Part shown: positions 1-10,851 of the stretch, in pieces
How positions within the stretch are numbered: position 1 is the stretch's first letter
Layout of the letters: every line of letters begins with the position of its first letter
From: Dolomedes plantarius
Lineage: Eukaryota > Arthropoda > Arachnida > Araneae > Dolomedidae
Direction of reading: 5' to 3'
Assembly: GCA_907164885.2 (NCBI GenBank)
Contig: OU015490.1
Span: forward strand, 93,777,372-93,841,371
DNA: 64,000 bases
Translations under genes and position numbers: made by a program
Notes under the pieces: generated by a model
Databases searched by the model: none
What the model was told of the DNA's origin: nothing
The model's input: the letters and a program-made list of their open reading frames with translations, nothing else

Positions 1-432
1 TGCTCGGCCTCATACAACAAGGGTGTCACAAGACTGTTTCTGCACCGTTACTACCCTTCCTTGGTCTGCCCGATCCCCAGATTTGTTTCCAATCGAGCAT
101 ATCTGGGATCATTTGGGACGACGAGTTGGGCATCCCACGAGTTTGAACGAACTAGAGGCAAGGTTACAGCAAATATGGAACGAAATGTCTCAAGACATCA
201 TACAGAACTTGTATGACTCAATGACCGATCGTATCGCATCGTGCATTCGCGCTAGAGGTGGTCCAACGGAGTATTAACTCCTCCGTTCTTTTGCCTTTTT
301 CTCTGAAATAAGTTATCCTTTTTCTTTGATTTTCTTATCATTTACTTATATCAAAGTAGTCATTACGTATGTAAAATTTCGTTTCATTTTGACGACTCCT
401 TCTTGGTGCGCTAATTTTTTTGTCCATGAGTG
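1..432 (+). mobile_element. Tc1-type element, 3' part (cut by window edge)
   Basis: Right-hand part of a Tc1/mariner-superfamily transposon. It holds the end of the transposase (2-277), a 3' flank and a terminus at about 395-432. The terminal motif cttcttggtg followed by a T-run and ending gtg before TA closely matches the right terminus of the complete Tc1 copy at 14878-16910, and that match fixes this boundary. A TA target dinucleotide follows at 433-434 and runs straight into a microsatellite. The left half lies outside the window. Confidence 0.85.
2..277 (+). pseudogene. Tc1-type transposase, C-terminal fragment
   Basis: Open reading frame from the window edge to a TAA stop, about 91 codons. 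It begins with ARPHT, the residues that follow the second catalytic Asp in Tc1 transposases (DNARPH). It continues with PWSARSPDLFPIEH, matching the conserved DD34E block that carries the last catalytic Glu, and ends with an IRARGG-type tail. In the family this enzyme cuts and pastes the element at TA. The visible part has no internal stop, but the first two catalytic Asp residues are off the left edge, so whether the copy was intact cannot be judged. Spider Tc1 proteins I remember have the same wording; no search was done. Confidence 0.85.
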
Positions 433-464
433 TATATACATACATACATACATACATACATACA

Positions 465-500
<36 letters not shown>

Positions 501-524
501 TTATATATATATATATATATATAA
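431..524. repeat. (TACA)n then (TA)n microsatellite
   Basis: About 60 bp of tandem TACA units followed by about 35 bp of TA units. It abuts the right end of the Tc1 element, which suggests the transposon used a TA within an existing tract. Translations rich in Tyr-Ile-His in this area are artefacts of the repeat. Confidence 0.95.
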
Positions 525-955
525 AAGAGCTCGTCTGTTTGTTTGTCCGCTATACAATCATAGACTGTTTCACCCACCGGGACCAAATTCGGCACAGTTA
601 ATGTTTAGGACCCGAGAAACTTAAATCAGGAAAAACGAAATTTGGGGCTCAATTAGTTTTTTAAAAATTAATTTTTTAATGATTTTTGTGCCTCTAAGAG
701 GTACGCGACCACCTGTGGAGCCCCTTCACCACAGCCAGCTGCGTTAAGAGAGATGGTTTGGGGGGTGACGGGAGGGGTCAAATTCCAATGCGCGAGAGGA
801 AGAGGGTTGGAATGACCTTTGGCCCTGGCTCCCGAAATAAGCACAACTTGCCAGATGAACATGAAGAGCGGGGTTGCAGCCAAGTATCTTTTTGATGGAA
901 TGCATGAAAAATTTTATATCTATTTATCTACCCGGGCAATTCCGTTCAATAATGC

Positions 956-986
<31 letters not shown>

Positions 987-2870
987 ATCATTCTTCAGCC
1001 CATATTATTGAGATACATGCTATCCCACCCCGTAAGGAAAAGGTTAACCAACGGTTGTGTTCCCTCTGCTATATTGGAATTACCCTTTTTTTTCAGGTTT
1101 TAGCAGTTACGTCGCAGATCTCTGAAATGAAAGAAGTGTTTAGAAAATTTATATTGCAAAGTTGAAAGTTGATTTCATACCTTTAAGATTTATTTACTTT
1201 ATAATTTAATAATCATTGTGTATTTTTAATTTTATTGAATTAGTATTTCTTTTTGGTTTTTTTGCACTTAATAAATTACTCGACTTGGATCCTTTGCTAC
1301 ATTTGTTTATTGTGTTTGAAGTGATTAGGAGGAATTATGTATACCCAATGATTCTCTAATGCTCTTTTTAAAATGCCCAATGATGTTTTGGAAAGTATGG
1401 TACCACAACAAATACCTGAGGACTGGTCAATTTGATTTAATAATACTTTTCAGGAGATAAATATAATGTGTTTTGATTTGATGGGGATATAGTGATGTTA
1501 AAAAAATGTAATAGAATATGAATATGTCCGACAATTAGATTTAATAATATTTTTTTTATATTTGATTTTATTTTGCTTTTGAATTCCCGTGACGCCAAGT
1601 TTGGCACATTGCGTGACACGTCTCAACTTTAATTGTGACAAGAACTTTACAGCAGTGCATCTGAGGACTGTGGACTTTCATGTGTAAGCCAGAACTCAAG
1701 CATATTCTAGGTGACAGAGACTCAGTGCCTTAGGCACAAAACGTGTATTCATTTCTTGAGCTTTGATGTTACTAATTAAGGTGTTTCAGAAAAAACCTTT
1801 GGAGATCTCAGTTTCTTCAAATCATCTTAAATGACTTAGTGTTTCATTTTATAATTTCCTATTGAGTTTATATATTGTGTTATGATTAAATTTTATTTTA
1901 TTTTCTATAATAATATTTTGAAATAATGTTATTTTTATAATTAATATTTTGATTTGATATCCAATGGTGTCATTGTTATAATGAGTCAATTTATTATGCA
2001 AATTTCTGTCTCAAATGGAGACTTTTTTGTAACATGTAATCATCTCAGCTCCACAAGGTTAGGTACGCCAAATAACAATTGGGAATTTTTATTTAGTTGT
2101 AGTTTTCAAGTTAAGTGACTCAAGTGGTACTTAGGAATTAATTAATGGGTTCTCTGCCGATATTTTTGTTGTTTGGGGAGATGTCCCTATTCAGCATTCT
2201 TTTCAAATTGTTAGTCAGTTAGATTTTTGAATTTAAATTTAGTTTTTCTCTTCTGGAGACTTTCCACATGTGAATTAGCTACTCCTTGTGTGCACGCCTT
2301 CAGAGGGACGGGAGGAGGGAAGTTGTAAGGAACTATCATGGAGGATTAACCGTAAGGAACTTTAAAAGGGGATTTTGCTAGAAAAAAGGGGAATTATCAA
2401 TTAAATTCTACTAGTTTACGAAGTATCGGAAAAGAAGCATTGCGGGGAAAATAGATAAAAGGGTTGGAGTTGATTGACAGTTTCACCTTGCCCAAGCGTC
2501 ACTTTCGGCGCATACATAATAGCTCTTGTGGGCATGCGTAGTATTTCTAGAAGCTAGACACAAAGGGTTGAAATCTTCAGAGACAATGGGATGATCGACT
2601 AGTATGGACGTGCCGCTTGGTAGGCATGCGTTTTGAATAGGGATAGGACAAAATTCATTTTAATATGGAGCTGAGCACCTGAATTTGGTTTAAAAATATA
2701 TTTCGGAGATGATTTGGTTTGATGTTTGTTTCACTCGCCACACCTGACTGCTGGTAGAAGAAGATGGAGGATTTTCGGTAGTCTACTGCTGTTTTATGAA
2801 ATACTTAATCAACTACTTCGGACTACAATGGATGAAAATATGGGCGTGAAGAACAAGTCCGACGTATACA
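525..2870. other. No gene seen; unclassified repeat and AT-rich DNA
   Basis: The first ~300 bp begin with a ctcgtctgtttgtttgtccg motif and read like an old interspersed repeat with GC-richer patches (720-800). A (TA)n tract lies at 958-987. From 1100 to 2870 I see only AT-rich sequence with scattered stops. No convincing exon of the tetraspanin gene could be found on the minus strand here. Confidence 0.5.
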
Positions 2871-2882
2871 TACACACACACA

Positions 2883-2928
<46 letters not shown>
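2871..2928. repeat. (CA)n(TA)n microsatellite
   Basis: A short CA run followed by about 40 bp of TA repeats, lying about 30 bp left of the palindromic mariner element. Confidence 0.95.
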
Positions 2929-2929
<1 letters not shown>

Positions 2930-2959
2930 TCATTAATTATATATTTATTTATTTATTTA

Positions 2960-3772
2960 TATACGAGGGAGAGTCCGAAAATAAGTTTCCCCTGGCAACT
3001 GTGGACAGAGGTGTGCATGAAAGACAAAAAATATAATGAGGCATTAAAGATAAGACATAACTTTATTTTTCCACATAAGTACCAAGTACGTTGAGACATT
3101 TGTCATACCGCTTTAGAAGCTGCAAAAAGTCCTCCTGGAGAAAATCAGGGTTCTACATACGGAAGAAGCGTTTAACGGGTTGTTTGACTTCAGCATTGCT
3201 TCCAAAGCACCTTCCGCCGAGATTCTTCTTTAAAGCAGTTTTGTTGCTGGAATTTATGTAGGTTGGAACCATAAATGCTACGCGGTACTGTCACACCCTG
3301 TCGAAATTGAAGGAGGCTATTCGGAAAAAGTGGCTTGGCCTTCTCACATCTGGCGTTCTGTTGTTGGATGACAATGTGAGACCCCACTCGGTGACAGCAC
3401 TGCAAAACCATATTGCAACTCTTGGTTGGGACCGCCTTGACCATTCGCCGTATAGTCCTGATCTCGCAACCAGTGACTTCCATCTGTTTCCGGCTTTGAA
3501 GAAGAATCTCGGCGGAAGGAGCTTTGGAAGCAATGCTGAAGTCACACAAGCCGTTAAACGCTTCTTCCGTATGTAGAGCCCTGATTTTTTCCTGGAGGGC
3601 TTTTTTGAAGCTTCTAAAGCGGTATGACAAATGTCTCAACGTACTTGGTACTTATGTGGAAAAATAAAGTTACGTCTTATCTTTAATGTCTCATGATATT
3701 TTTTGTCTTTCATACACACCTCTGTCCACAGTCGCCAGGGGAAACTTATTTTCGGACTCTCCCTCGTATATA
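2960..3772 (+). mobile_element. Palindromic mariner derivative with ~275-bp inverted arms
   Basis: Both ends carry the inverted sequence tacgagggagagtccgaaaa and are bounded by TA. The match does not stop at a short terminal repeat. The left arm (about 2962-3236) is a near-complete inverted copy of the right arm (about 3493-3770), including the last part of the transposase coding region. Only the central 3237-3492 is single copy and holds the middle of the transposase on the plus strand. The simplest reading is that the 5' half of a mariner was replaced by an inverted copy of its 3' end, giving a snap-back element that cannot code for a full transposase. The arms have diverged by scattered substitutions and small indels, so the event is not recent. 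Confidence 0.85.
3238..3667 (+). pseudogene. mariner transposase, C-terminal half, broken
   Basis: Coding remnant of a mariner transposase (DD34D family, cut-and-paste at TA). The frame reads through RYCHTLSKLKEAIRKK, then LLLDDNVRPHS with the second catalytic Asp, then YSPDLATSDFHLF with the third. It continues to a C-terminal region ending at TAA (3665-3667). It is broken: a TAG at 3259-3261, a TAG at 3574-3576 where the family usually has Gln, and a frameshift near 3600-3612. The N-terminal DNA-binding half and the first Asp are absent because that part is replaced by the inverted left arm. Identification is by motif order and recall of SETMAR-like proteins. Confidence 0.85.
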
Positions 3773-3775
3773 TGA

Positions 3776-5925
3776 CGGAAACTCCCTCGGAAGACGTGAA
3801 ACCCCCTTCGCGCGATGTTCTAGTACTCTATAAAGCACCAGTACGCCAGATACACAACATAGTGAACACAACAGATTACATTTTGTATTCCTCACAGTTT
3901 GCCTCAAGCAAAATGGCTGACCTCCATAATTTTCTCCCATCCAAGTTATAAAGATTGTAAATGAAAATAAAGCTGAGCTCATGATCATGAAACTGGAGCT
4001 ATTTAGAATTATTTTCAATCGAAGTATTAAGAGTATTTACAGATTTGCGTACGGCTGGGAAAAACATGTAAATGAGAAGCGTACTTTCTGCAGTATATCT
4101 ATATATGACGAAGTATCAAAATATAATAGAAAAATACTCACCTGTGCTTGTAAAGTGTCCCATGCTTTTGTTACTCCCCTGTTTGTGCCGTACAGACGTA
4201 TGCTCTTTTTCATTTGTTCAGGCATTTTCTCTTTTATCTGTAACGGGAATCTGATCTGTGTACTAAGTTTCTGTGTACTGTTCTACCCTAGTTTTCTTTC
4301 TTTCTTTTTTCTTTTTTTTTAAACACTGTAATCCATGGTGATGTATCATGCATACAGGACTGTGCCCTTGCTCACCTGCTTTCTTTTAAGAAATTCCTAC
4401 CACTTAAAAAAAACAGCACCATTTGCTGATGCAATTTAAATGCTTAACTTCAGAGCAAATTTGTGATTTGTTGCTAAACATAATCATTGTTGTAATGATT
4501 TTCGATAGTATCATCAACATAAAAGTTTTTTTTTCACAACAAAACAGTGAAAAGGTATTCAAGTGCTCCTGACCCAAGGTAGACGAATGGGTAGATAAGA
4601 GCCTAAGAACTATGTGGTTAGTGGTTGTCCGATCCCTGTGCAAGAGATTAATTCTACTACCCCCACCAATTTTCTGCAACCAACTAAACTAATAGGCAAG
4701 GGTCAGGTGATAACTGCTATCAACAATTCTCTAATAATATACCTAATTTCTGTTATTCGATGGTCCCATTATTTATAGATAAAGTGAACTATATAATGAA
4801 ATTGTTTTTAAATGTATAATCTTTACCATGCAGTCTCGCATAAAAACTGCGGATAATAAGCAGCGTCCTTCAACACGCACCGAGAAATTCGAAAGTTTTT
4901 TTAACTTATTCGTGTATTAAAAAATAGTTAAAAATATACAAATATAACTATAGGTTCAGCAAATATATCAACAACTAAACGTGCTTTAAATTTTGAATTT
5001 AAGATTTTTTTAACATAATTTAAAATTAATTAATTAATTTTAAGTGGAAAGTGTAAACATACATTTTAAGAAAAAAAATCAATGCAAAATATGTTTGAAA
5101 GCATGCAAATACTAGTAAAACGTTATGTATACACAAAAGTGGAAAAAAAATTCAAGGACTGACATTTGTTCAACAGGTATAGAAAAAAAATTAAATTATC
5201 GACTATTAAAACTTTAAAAACAAAATTACGTATGGTTAAGTTACTTTTCATATTATTCACAGCACTAAGGTTCTATTGTTACCATTTTGACAGATCTGCG
5301 TTACTGCCGTTTTCAAGTTCGATAAAATTTCCAATGCAGAAAGCAATAAAGCTATGCCATGGCGACGTTTTAATAGAGGGGAAAAAATCAAGTAATATAG
5401 CATGCCTTGGCAACTCTTAATAGAGGAAAAAATCACAATAACTTTAATAAATAATACCTCTGCGCATATTTAAAACCTCGAAACAAGTTTTTTTTTCTTC
5501 TCACAAAGAAAGAGACAATTATATGAATAAGGATTTTTATGTAAAGACAACATATTTCAGGGAAAATAATCATCACGAAATGAGTGTAAATAAAACCATG
5601 TGTACTGGATTCCCTGAAAAATCTATATATATAAAAGACAAATACCACTCATTTACTGACTAACTGATCACCGTATCTCTGGAACCCTAAATCCGACAAA
5701 GCTGAAATTTTGAATGATGGTTTCTTTTAATACTTAGGTGCTCACTAAGAAATCTTGAAGAATACAAATTTTAAGCGGGTTAAAACAGGCTTCACCTCCC
5801 CCCCCCCCCAAAAAAAAAATCGTGAACCATAAGGCCTAGGAAGTTGAAATTTTGAATGGTGGTTCCTCTTATGTCCTTGATGCAAACTAAAAAACAGAGT
5901 TTAAAGGGTTTAAAAGGTGCTTACA
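3776..5925. other. No gene seen; old repeat segments
   Basis: The stretch 3776-3960 has coding-like base use but no recognised protein. At about 5620-5920 there is a segment starting ctatatatataaaagacaaa and containing actgactaactgatcaccg. It is a typical layout of a dispersed repeat, and a second related segment lies at 6180-6330. A (C)10(A)9 run lies near 5800-5819. No acceptor-exon-donor combination with tetraspanin features was found. Confidence 0.45.
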
Positions 5926-5927
5926 AT

Positions 5928-6169
5928 TTAAAGGGTGCCGTTTGCACAGTGCAAACGCCTAAATCTAGTCTTTTTTTCACTTGCATTCAACGTATTCCAG
6001 TTAAATGAGCAAAAAATGGCTAGTGCTGCTATCTCTTATCAGTTTAAAGAAGTAAAAACATTTTGCAACCTTTAATTGGAAAAAAATTCAAGATTTTTTA
6101 GGTTAAAAAAATCCTGAAAAAAATCTGCACCATGCAAACGGTGGAGGTTGTTGCCTCTGAAAGGATTAA
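5928..6169. mobile_element. TTAA-flanked MITE, family E copy 1
   Basis: A 242-bp segment with TTAA at each end (5928-5931 and 6166-6169). It has inverted ends carrying a gtttgca motif next to a gggtg/gaaagg terminus. The interior matches, in inverted orientation, segments at 14414-14650 and 55604-55853, including a shared tgctgctatctcttatcagt stretch or its relatives. No coding capacity. TTAA target sites are known for piggyBac and Kolobok transposases; which one moved this family is not shown here. Confidence 0.65.
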
Positions 6170-6419
6170 AGCTCAAAATAAAATACTGACTGACTGATCA
6201 CTGTATCTCTCGAACCACAAGAAATAGAAAGCTAAAAATGTGCCCTGAGGTTCTTGTAATGCTCCAGGTGCTCACTAAGGAGGGTGTTAAAATAGGGCTT
6301 AATTTCAGTAGAAAAAAGAAACCTGAACCCCATATTTACCGTCGGACCACGGTCGTTAAATTACATGGTAAACCACCATAAGGAACGATTACACTTTACT
6401 GCTAAGGTTAGTTTGAATT

Positions 6420-6485
6420 AAATTAACCAAATTACATAATGGATGGTTACAATGTATTCCGTGACTAAGCAAGGGTATTCAGCTA

Positions 6486-6488
<3 letters not shown>
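6420..6488 (-). repeat. Interspersed repeat G, 5'-end fragment
   Basis: Read on the minus strand this begins ctagctgaatacccttgct and continues with the tacggagtaca-like block that opens the G repeats at 43111, 62308 and 62931. Only about 70 bp remain. It sits between a (TA)n tract and the tetraspanin intron and ends about 100 bp downstream of exon 3. Confidence 0.7.

Positions 6489-6532
<44 letters not shown>
6489..6532. repeat. (TA)n microsatellite
   Basis: About 44 bp of uninterrupted TA, starting at the G fragment and ending 56 bp downstream (in gene direction) of the donor site of tetraspanin exon 3. Confidence 0.95.
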
Positions 6533-6539
<7 letters not shown>

Positions 6540-6588
6540 TTATGGAACATTGAATTTTACTGTGCTTTGAAAAATAGTTATATGTTAC

Positions 6589-6663
6589 CTGTTTTGAGAA
6601 CATAAATGCCATAGTTCCTGCGACCATTATAGCAATGAATATCAAGAGGAGAAAGGTGAAATA
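6589..6663 (-). CDS. Tetraspanin exon 3 (TM3), 75 nt
   Basis: The minus strand reads a T/A-rich tract ending ttttgcag, then 25 codons, then the donor gtaaca. The codons give YFTFLLLIFIAIMVAG and onward to SKQ (residues 86-110 of the assembled protein): a hydrophobic span matching tetraspanin transmembrane segment 3 and the first residues of the large extracellular loop. Both borders are phase 0, and a 75-nt exon at this point is a classic tetraspanin gene feature. The acidic residue many tetraspanins carry in TM3 is Ile here. The next exon, with the CCG motif of the large loop, was not found in the remaining 6.5 kb of the window. The exon is closely flanked by repeats on both sides. Confidence 0.88.
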
Positions 6664-6763
6664 CTGCAAAATAAAATAAAATCATAAGTTACTAAACCAT
6701 ACGTAACAAAATATACTAGTACAGGCTTTATGTAACCAGTATTATTATTTTTTGATTGCGAGT

Positions 6764-7449
6764 TTAAGGGGATCCAGGACACAAAATTCTTCAAATTTTC
6801 GAAAAAAAATGTATTGCATTAAAATATTTTATGTTCTTTTCCGCTTAAAAGGACGTTTAAGTCATGCTTCCATCTTAACTATAACAGGAGTATTATTATT
6901 ATTATTATTATTTTTGCAACATTCTAATAGCAGTAAATGCGTTTAATACCTGTAAATGCGTTTTCCTCCATAATGGGTTTTTTCCCCATTTCTCGTCTTT
7001 AAAGTGTTATAAGTCAAGAACCATTAAAGATAAATGGTTCAAACTTGGAACATGTCATTTTCAATTATTTTAATTCAGCAAATTTGAAAAAATATTTACT
7101 TTTGAAAATACGATTTTTTAATTATAAGTTACATAGTTTTTTTGAAATTTTTACTCTAAATATTTTTAATTTTATTTAAATTAATATTTTAAAAAACGCT
7201 GAGTCAAAATCAAAAATTATATATTTCTCATTAATTAAATGAAAAAAATTTAAATTCGACAAATAATATTTCGAGTTATATCGATTTTAAATTACCCAAC
7301 TTTTAAAAATTTTAAAATTTTTTAAAAACTTTATAAGAAGTTTTATAATGTGATTTTGCTTACAAATTATATGGTTAACCATAACAAGGAATTCAAAAAT
7401 TTACCTCAATAAATTTAATAAATTTTAAACGTGTCCCGGACCCACTTAA
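6764..7449. mobile_element. TTAA-flanked element, family D copy 1
   Basis: A 686-bp AT-rich element with TTAA at 6764-6767 and 7446-7449 and inverted ends (ttaaggggatccaggacac against its partner reading ggaccc before ttaa). The interior holds a recognisable block (aaagataaatggttcaaact) shared with copies at 56691-57386 (opposite orientation) and 57857-58770. It codes for nothing. It lies in tetraspanin intron 2, about 100 bp before the exon 3 acceptor. Confidence 0.75.
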
Positions 7450-7909
7450 ACCCTCAACAGCTTTAATGCATCTGTGCTCTACTTAAACGCTACGTTTATA
7501 TGCAGTTAGACCAATATAATTAATCAGATTAAAAGTAGCTTAATGTATATAGAACCCCTCATAAAATCGAATATAGCTACTATTTCATAGCTCAAATTAG
7601 TTACTATCTGGTAAATTTTTGGTATCTACTTATTCTTGACAAAGTTCAATGAGGACTTCCCATGCGTACATTATCCTTAAAACAAAAGTAATTTTCAGAT
7701 TTAGCGACATCTGGTGAGAAATCATCCTACAGAAAGTTAAATGCATGAAATGTAACAGACTTTTTTTCATATCTCTTATTGTGCTCTACTATTAAATTTA
7801 GACATCATTTCAGATTTCAGTGTTGTCTTTTATCCCTAAAAAAAATAATCTTTTTTTTTTCAGCAAACCACCTTTAATTTGCCGAAAATCGTACTAGCTC
7901 GGTAATGCG

Positions 7910-8355
7910 TAGTAGCGGTACGTAAATTTCATATAAAAGTATCGAAATTTCGAAAAAAAAAATTACAATATATAAAATCTCGCATTTATTTGCAAAATAT
8001 ATACATAAATTCAAAAATTTCGCATTTATTTAAAAAAATTCCCAATTTTACTTACTTGGTTAGGTAAATATCAAAATTCTTGGCATTCTGTTCCGCATTC
8101 TCTTCCTTACGTCTTTAGCAATAAGAATAGGCGGATTTCGAGAAATCTCTTAGTTAAAGACCTTGGGTGGTCTTACATTAGCAATTATGTTAATGAATTA
8201 TTACAATTATTACCTAATTTTGTTTAAAAAGCCGTTTGTCACCGAGTATTCGCCGAAAAGTAGTTAAAACACAATTTTCGCATTTATTCGCTCATATCGG
8301 CAAATTTCGCATTTATTCACATCTAGTTTGGAAATACGAAAATTGCGTCTAACTA
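7910..8355 (-). mobile_element. hAT-like non-autonomous element, family F copy 2
   Basis: An 8-bp direct repeat GTAATGCG stands at 7902-7909 and 8356-8363. The ends between them are imperfect inverted repeats beginning tagt and including a tacgtaaattt motif. The interior shares the gcatttattcgctcatatcgg and aaagaccttgggtggtctta-type blocks with the element at 34778-35547 in opposite orientation. An 8-bp target duplication is the hallmark of hAT transposases; the transposase itself is absent. Confidence 0.7.
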
Positions 8356-8420
8356 GTAATGCGGCTCTAAAACTAATGGCAAACATTTTGAAAAGGGCAT
8401 ATTAACCAAAATTAATATCG

Positions 8421-8834
8421 TTAAGGCTGGTGTGTACCTACCCTATTCAATTCGCTCACCTCAGTGTTAACTTATGGAGAAAACGTGTCCAAGGAATGCC
8501 GACTTGGAATTAAAGATTTTTTTTTTGAAATTGTGCTAGGTAATAAAGAAATTTTACAGGCATTTTTCGTTTTATGAAAAAGAAAATGCAAATAATATTT
8601 TAAAATTTAAATTATTTGGGGAAAAATCTGGTTTTAAACGCTCCTAAATTCCTTTGGTGGACGCAATTTAAAAAATGAATCCTGCTGCAAGGAGCAGAAA
8701 AGTTCAGGCTATCTGAAAAAACCATTTTTATTGGATCATTAGCATATATGTAGCTGTAAATAGGAGACACATTCTCTCCATAGATTAACATTGAGGTGAG
8801 CTAATCCAACAGAGTCAGTACCTAGCAACTTTAA
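8421..8834. mobile_element. TTAA-flanked MITE, family C copy 1
   Basis: A 414-bp element with TTAA at both ends. Long imperfect inverted ends read ttaaggctggtgtgtaccta inwards, with a gctcacctcagtgttaac block near each end. Copies at 45440, 55850, 58837 and 61323 share these ends and the interior gaaaaatctgg and ggctatctga blocks. No coding capacity. Located in tetraspanin intron 2. Confidence 0.75.
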
Positions 8835-10659
8835 GAGCATTTTTTATTACACTCAGACAAATACGCTCAGATAAAATTTGTTGAGCCCTATCTATTAATT
8901 GTGAATGAACCCTCCAATAGGTTACGGATATACCGGTAGGTTTCGAAAAATTAAATACTATGAGGTACAGTTATTATCTTATTGTATTTATTTCCTCAAA
9001 TAGAAGTCTCAAAATTCAAAAAATTATCAAAACTAGTTCATGATGGTATACGAAATGAGAAATTGCTATTTCCTTCCTTAATATTATTTTTTACGTTCTG
9101 GAACATTGAATAATAAATGAATTTCTCAACCACCAGTTACTGTTGGTTAACAGGTGACAATACCGTGGAAAATCCATAAAATTTAACATTTTGGGAAAAA
9201 ATTCAGTAAAGCAACCAAATATTTCTGATTTCTTTTCGTTTTTTAAACGATATCAATATGACAAAAAGTGTGAAAACGAGAAATTCTGTGTAGGACACGT
9301 CTGCCTGACGTATACATCGAACGTGCAGCGATCGCAAATCTGCAGCCGAATTCGATTGCAGACGATATTTAAAAATGTTTGAATTTCACATTTTGAATAA
9401 GTTGCCTGGCAACTACGATGACCCGGTACGAGAGTGGCAGAAAAAAGAATTCTTCTGTATTCGTTGTTGAGTATTTTGCTTCGTGGTTTTAAGTATCTAT
9501 TTTATTCTTTAATTTGTACGAGTCGTGTTTTCAATGTTAAATTTATGGAATGAATGCTTTATTTTTCATATTTAAATGTCGATAATGGGCTTTAGTTTCG
9601 TGTTATATAAAAATACTCCTTGAATTCACTGCTAGCCAGTGACGACCACAAACTGTGACTCCTACAGAACTGGTGACTTGACAAACCGACCCTCTAAGTT
9701 GTGTATACAAATGAATGCCGTCCTGGAAAATGGATGCCCGATTTCTAGAAGGAAGTAAATTTCTATACTAGCTGCATTGATTTTTTCTTTCTTTTTTTAC
9801 GCTGATTCTGCCCTAGGTAACATTTTGTTGTTATTTTTGACTAGCCGGGCTTCGCCCAGTTATCGAATCACTTGACATTCGAATCGCAGTTCACTTGAAT
9901 TTAATTTTTTTTTCACTTTTAATTGCCAGAAAATCCCCAGAAAATCAGTACATCTTCAAATGATCTATTTATGATTAAAAAGTTTGAATTAAAAGTATGA
10001 AAAATAGGAAAATAATTAAAAATTAGACACACGATGTAACATTTCTTTACAGTGATTCATTTTTTAGTGAGAATTACGCTGTTTTTACATCGTAAAACAT
10101 AGCGGTTACGTTTTGTTCAGTGGAGTATGCAATTAGAATTGAAATATCTCTAAAACTATTAAAGTAACAGAATATGTGTACGCAGAAAAAATTATCAGAT
10201 TTTAAAGTTCTTTCCAAATATGTAACATTTATGTACTTTCATGAAAAAAAACACCGATTTCGACATTTTCAAACATGGCCAAATTTTATAACGGATGCCA
10301 TACCGGAAACGATCTACCCGGAATAGTTCTCTCACCGACAAAGTTTTTCTTTTATTCATATAGATTCAGAACCACACTTCGTAGTTTTTTCGAACATTAT
10401 ACAGTTTGCCAACGAGTATACACCTCCGTGATTTACAAACAGAGAGTCAGGTTTAGGGAGAACAACTTGAAATTTTGCTGGTGTCGGGTCAAAAGTCGCT
10501 GTTATCGTATGCTAGTCCAATAAAAACAAAGATGGACAGCTGCCTGATGGACAGCTGTTTGGCGCCTTCCCATGTTTCAGGGATTATTTCCTCCTGCAAA
10601 AATCTGTGAGAAATAAACAGTAAACTGGTATGAGTGAAATGCAGAAGAGTTCATCTCAC
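8835..10659. other. Tetraspanin intron 2, no exon seen; repeat head at 9841
   Basis: AT-rich intron sequence. At 9841 a segment opens ctagccgggcttcgcccagt, similar in style to the ctagctgaa...cttcgct start of repeat G and probably a related dispersed repeat running to about 10370. The open stretch at 10275-10523 lies within or just after it and is not recognised. Confidence 0.45.
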
Positions 10660-10851
10660 CACCACCAACATCCACTTCATTTCGTTTTTCGCCCCGCAGC
10701 ACCCGAAGAATGAAACGAGCGCGATGGCGACGCCTGCTATTATGAGGATGGAGGCGGTAATCCCGTACAAACGAGTTCCCAGGAGGCTCTCCATATAGTT
10801 GCGGTCTAGTTGCGTCCAAAGTCCGACGCCGAACAGCCCCAGGCCACAAAG
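10660..10851 (-). CDS. Tetraspanin exon 2 (TM1 end, small loop, TM2)
   Basis: Minus-strand exon of 192 nt (64 codons, phase 0 at both ends) between acceptor ttttcaaaag and donor gtgaga. It encodes LCGLGLFGVGLWTQLD, the second half of TM1. Then come a short extracellular loop (about residues 34-49) and TM2 (about 50-70). The tetraspanin-specific cytoplasmic motif GCCGAKNE follows at residues 71-78, then the start of TM3. Tetraspanins organise membrane microdomains with integrins and other partners. The run of GTG codons at the exon end offers two donor sites one codon apart; I chose the one followed by gtgaga because it fits the consensus best. The local base composition is clearly richer in GC than the surrounding intron, as expected for a conserved exon. 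Confidence 0.92.

Noticed and set aside
1395..1425. Minus-strand candidate for the CCG motif of a tetraspanin large loop
   Set aside because: Only a codon-degenerate nucleotide match; translation in all frames lacks a loop-like context.
3190..3639. 149-codon minus-strand frame in the mariner element
   Set aside because: Antisense to the transposase remnant and spans the inverted arms; its length comes from the palindrome.
3746..4018. 90-codon minus frame as a possible tetraspanin exon 4
   Set aside because: It contains CC pairs but no CCG motif in the right context and no splice borders in phase 0.
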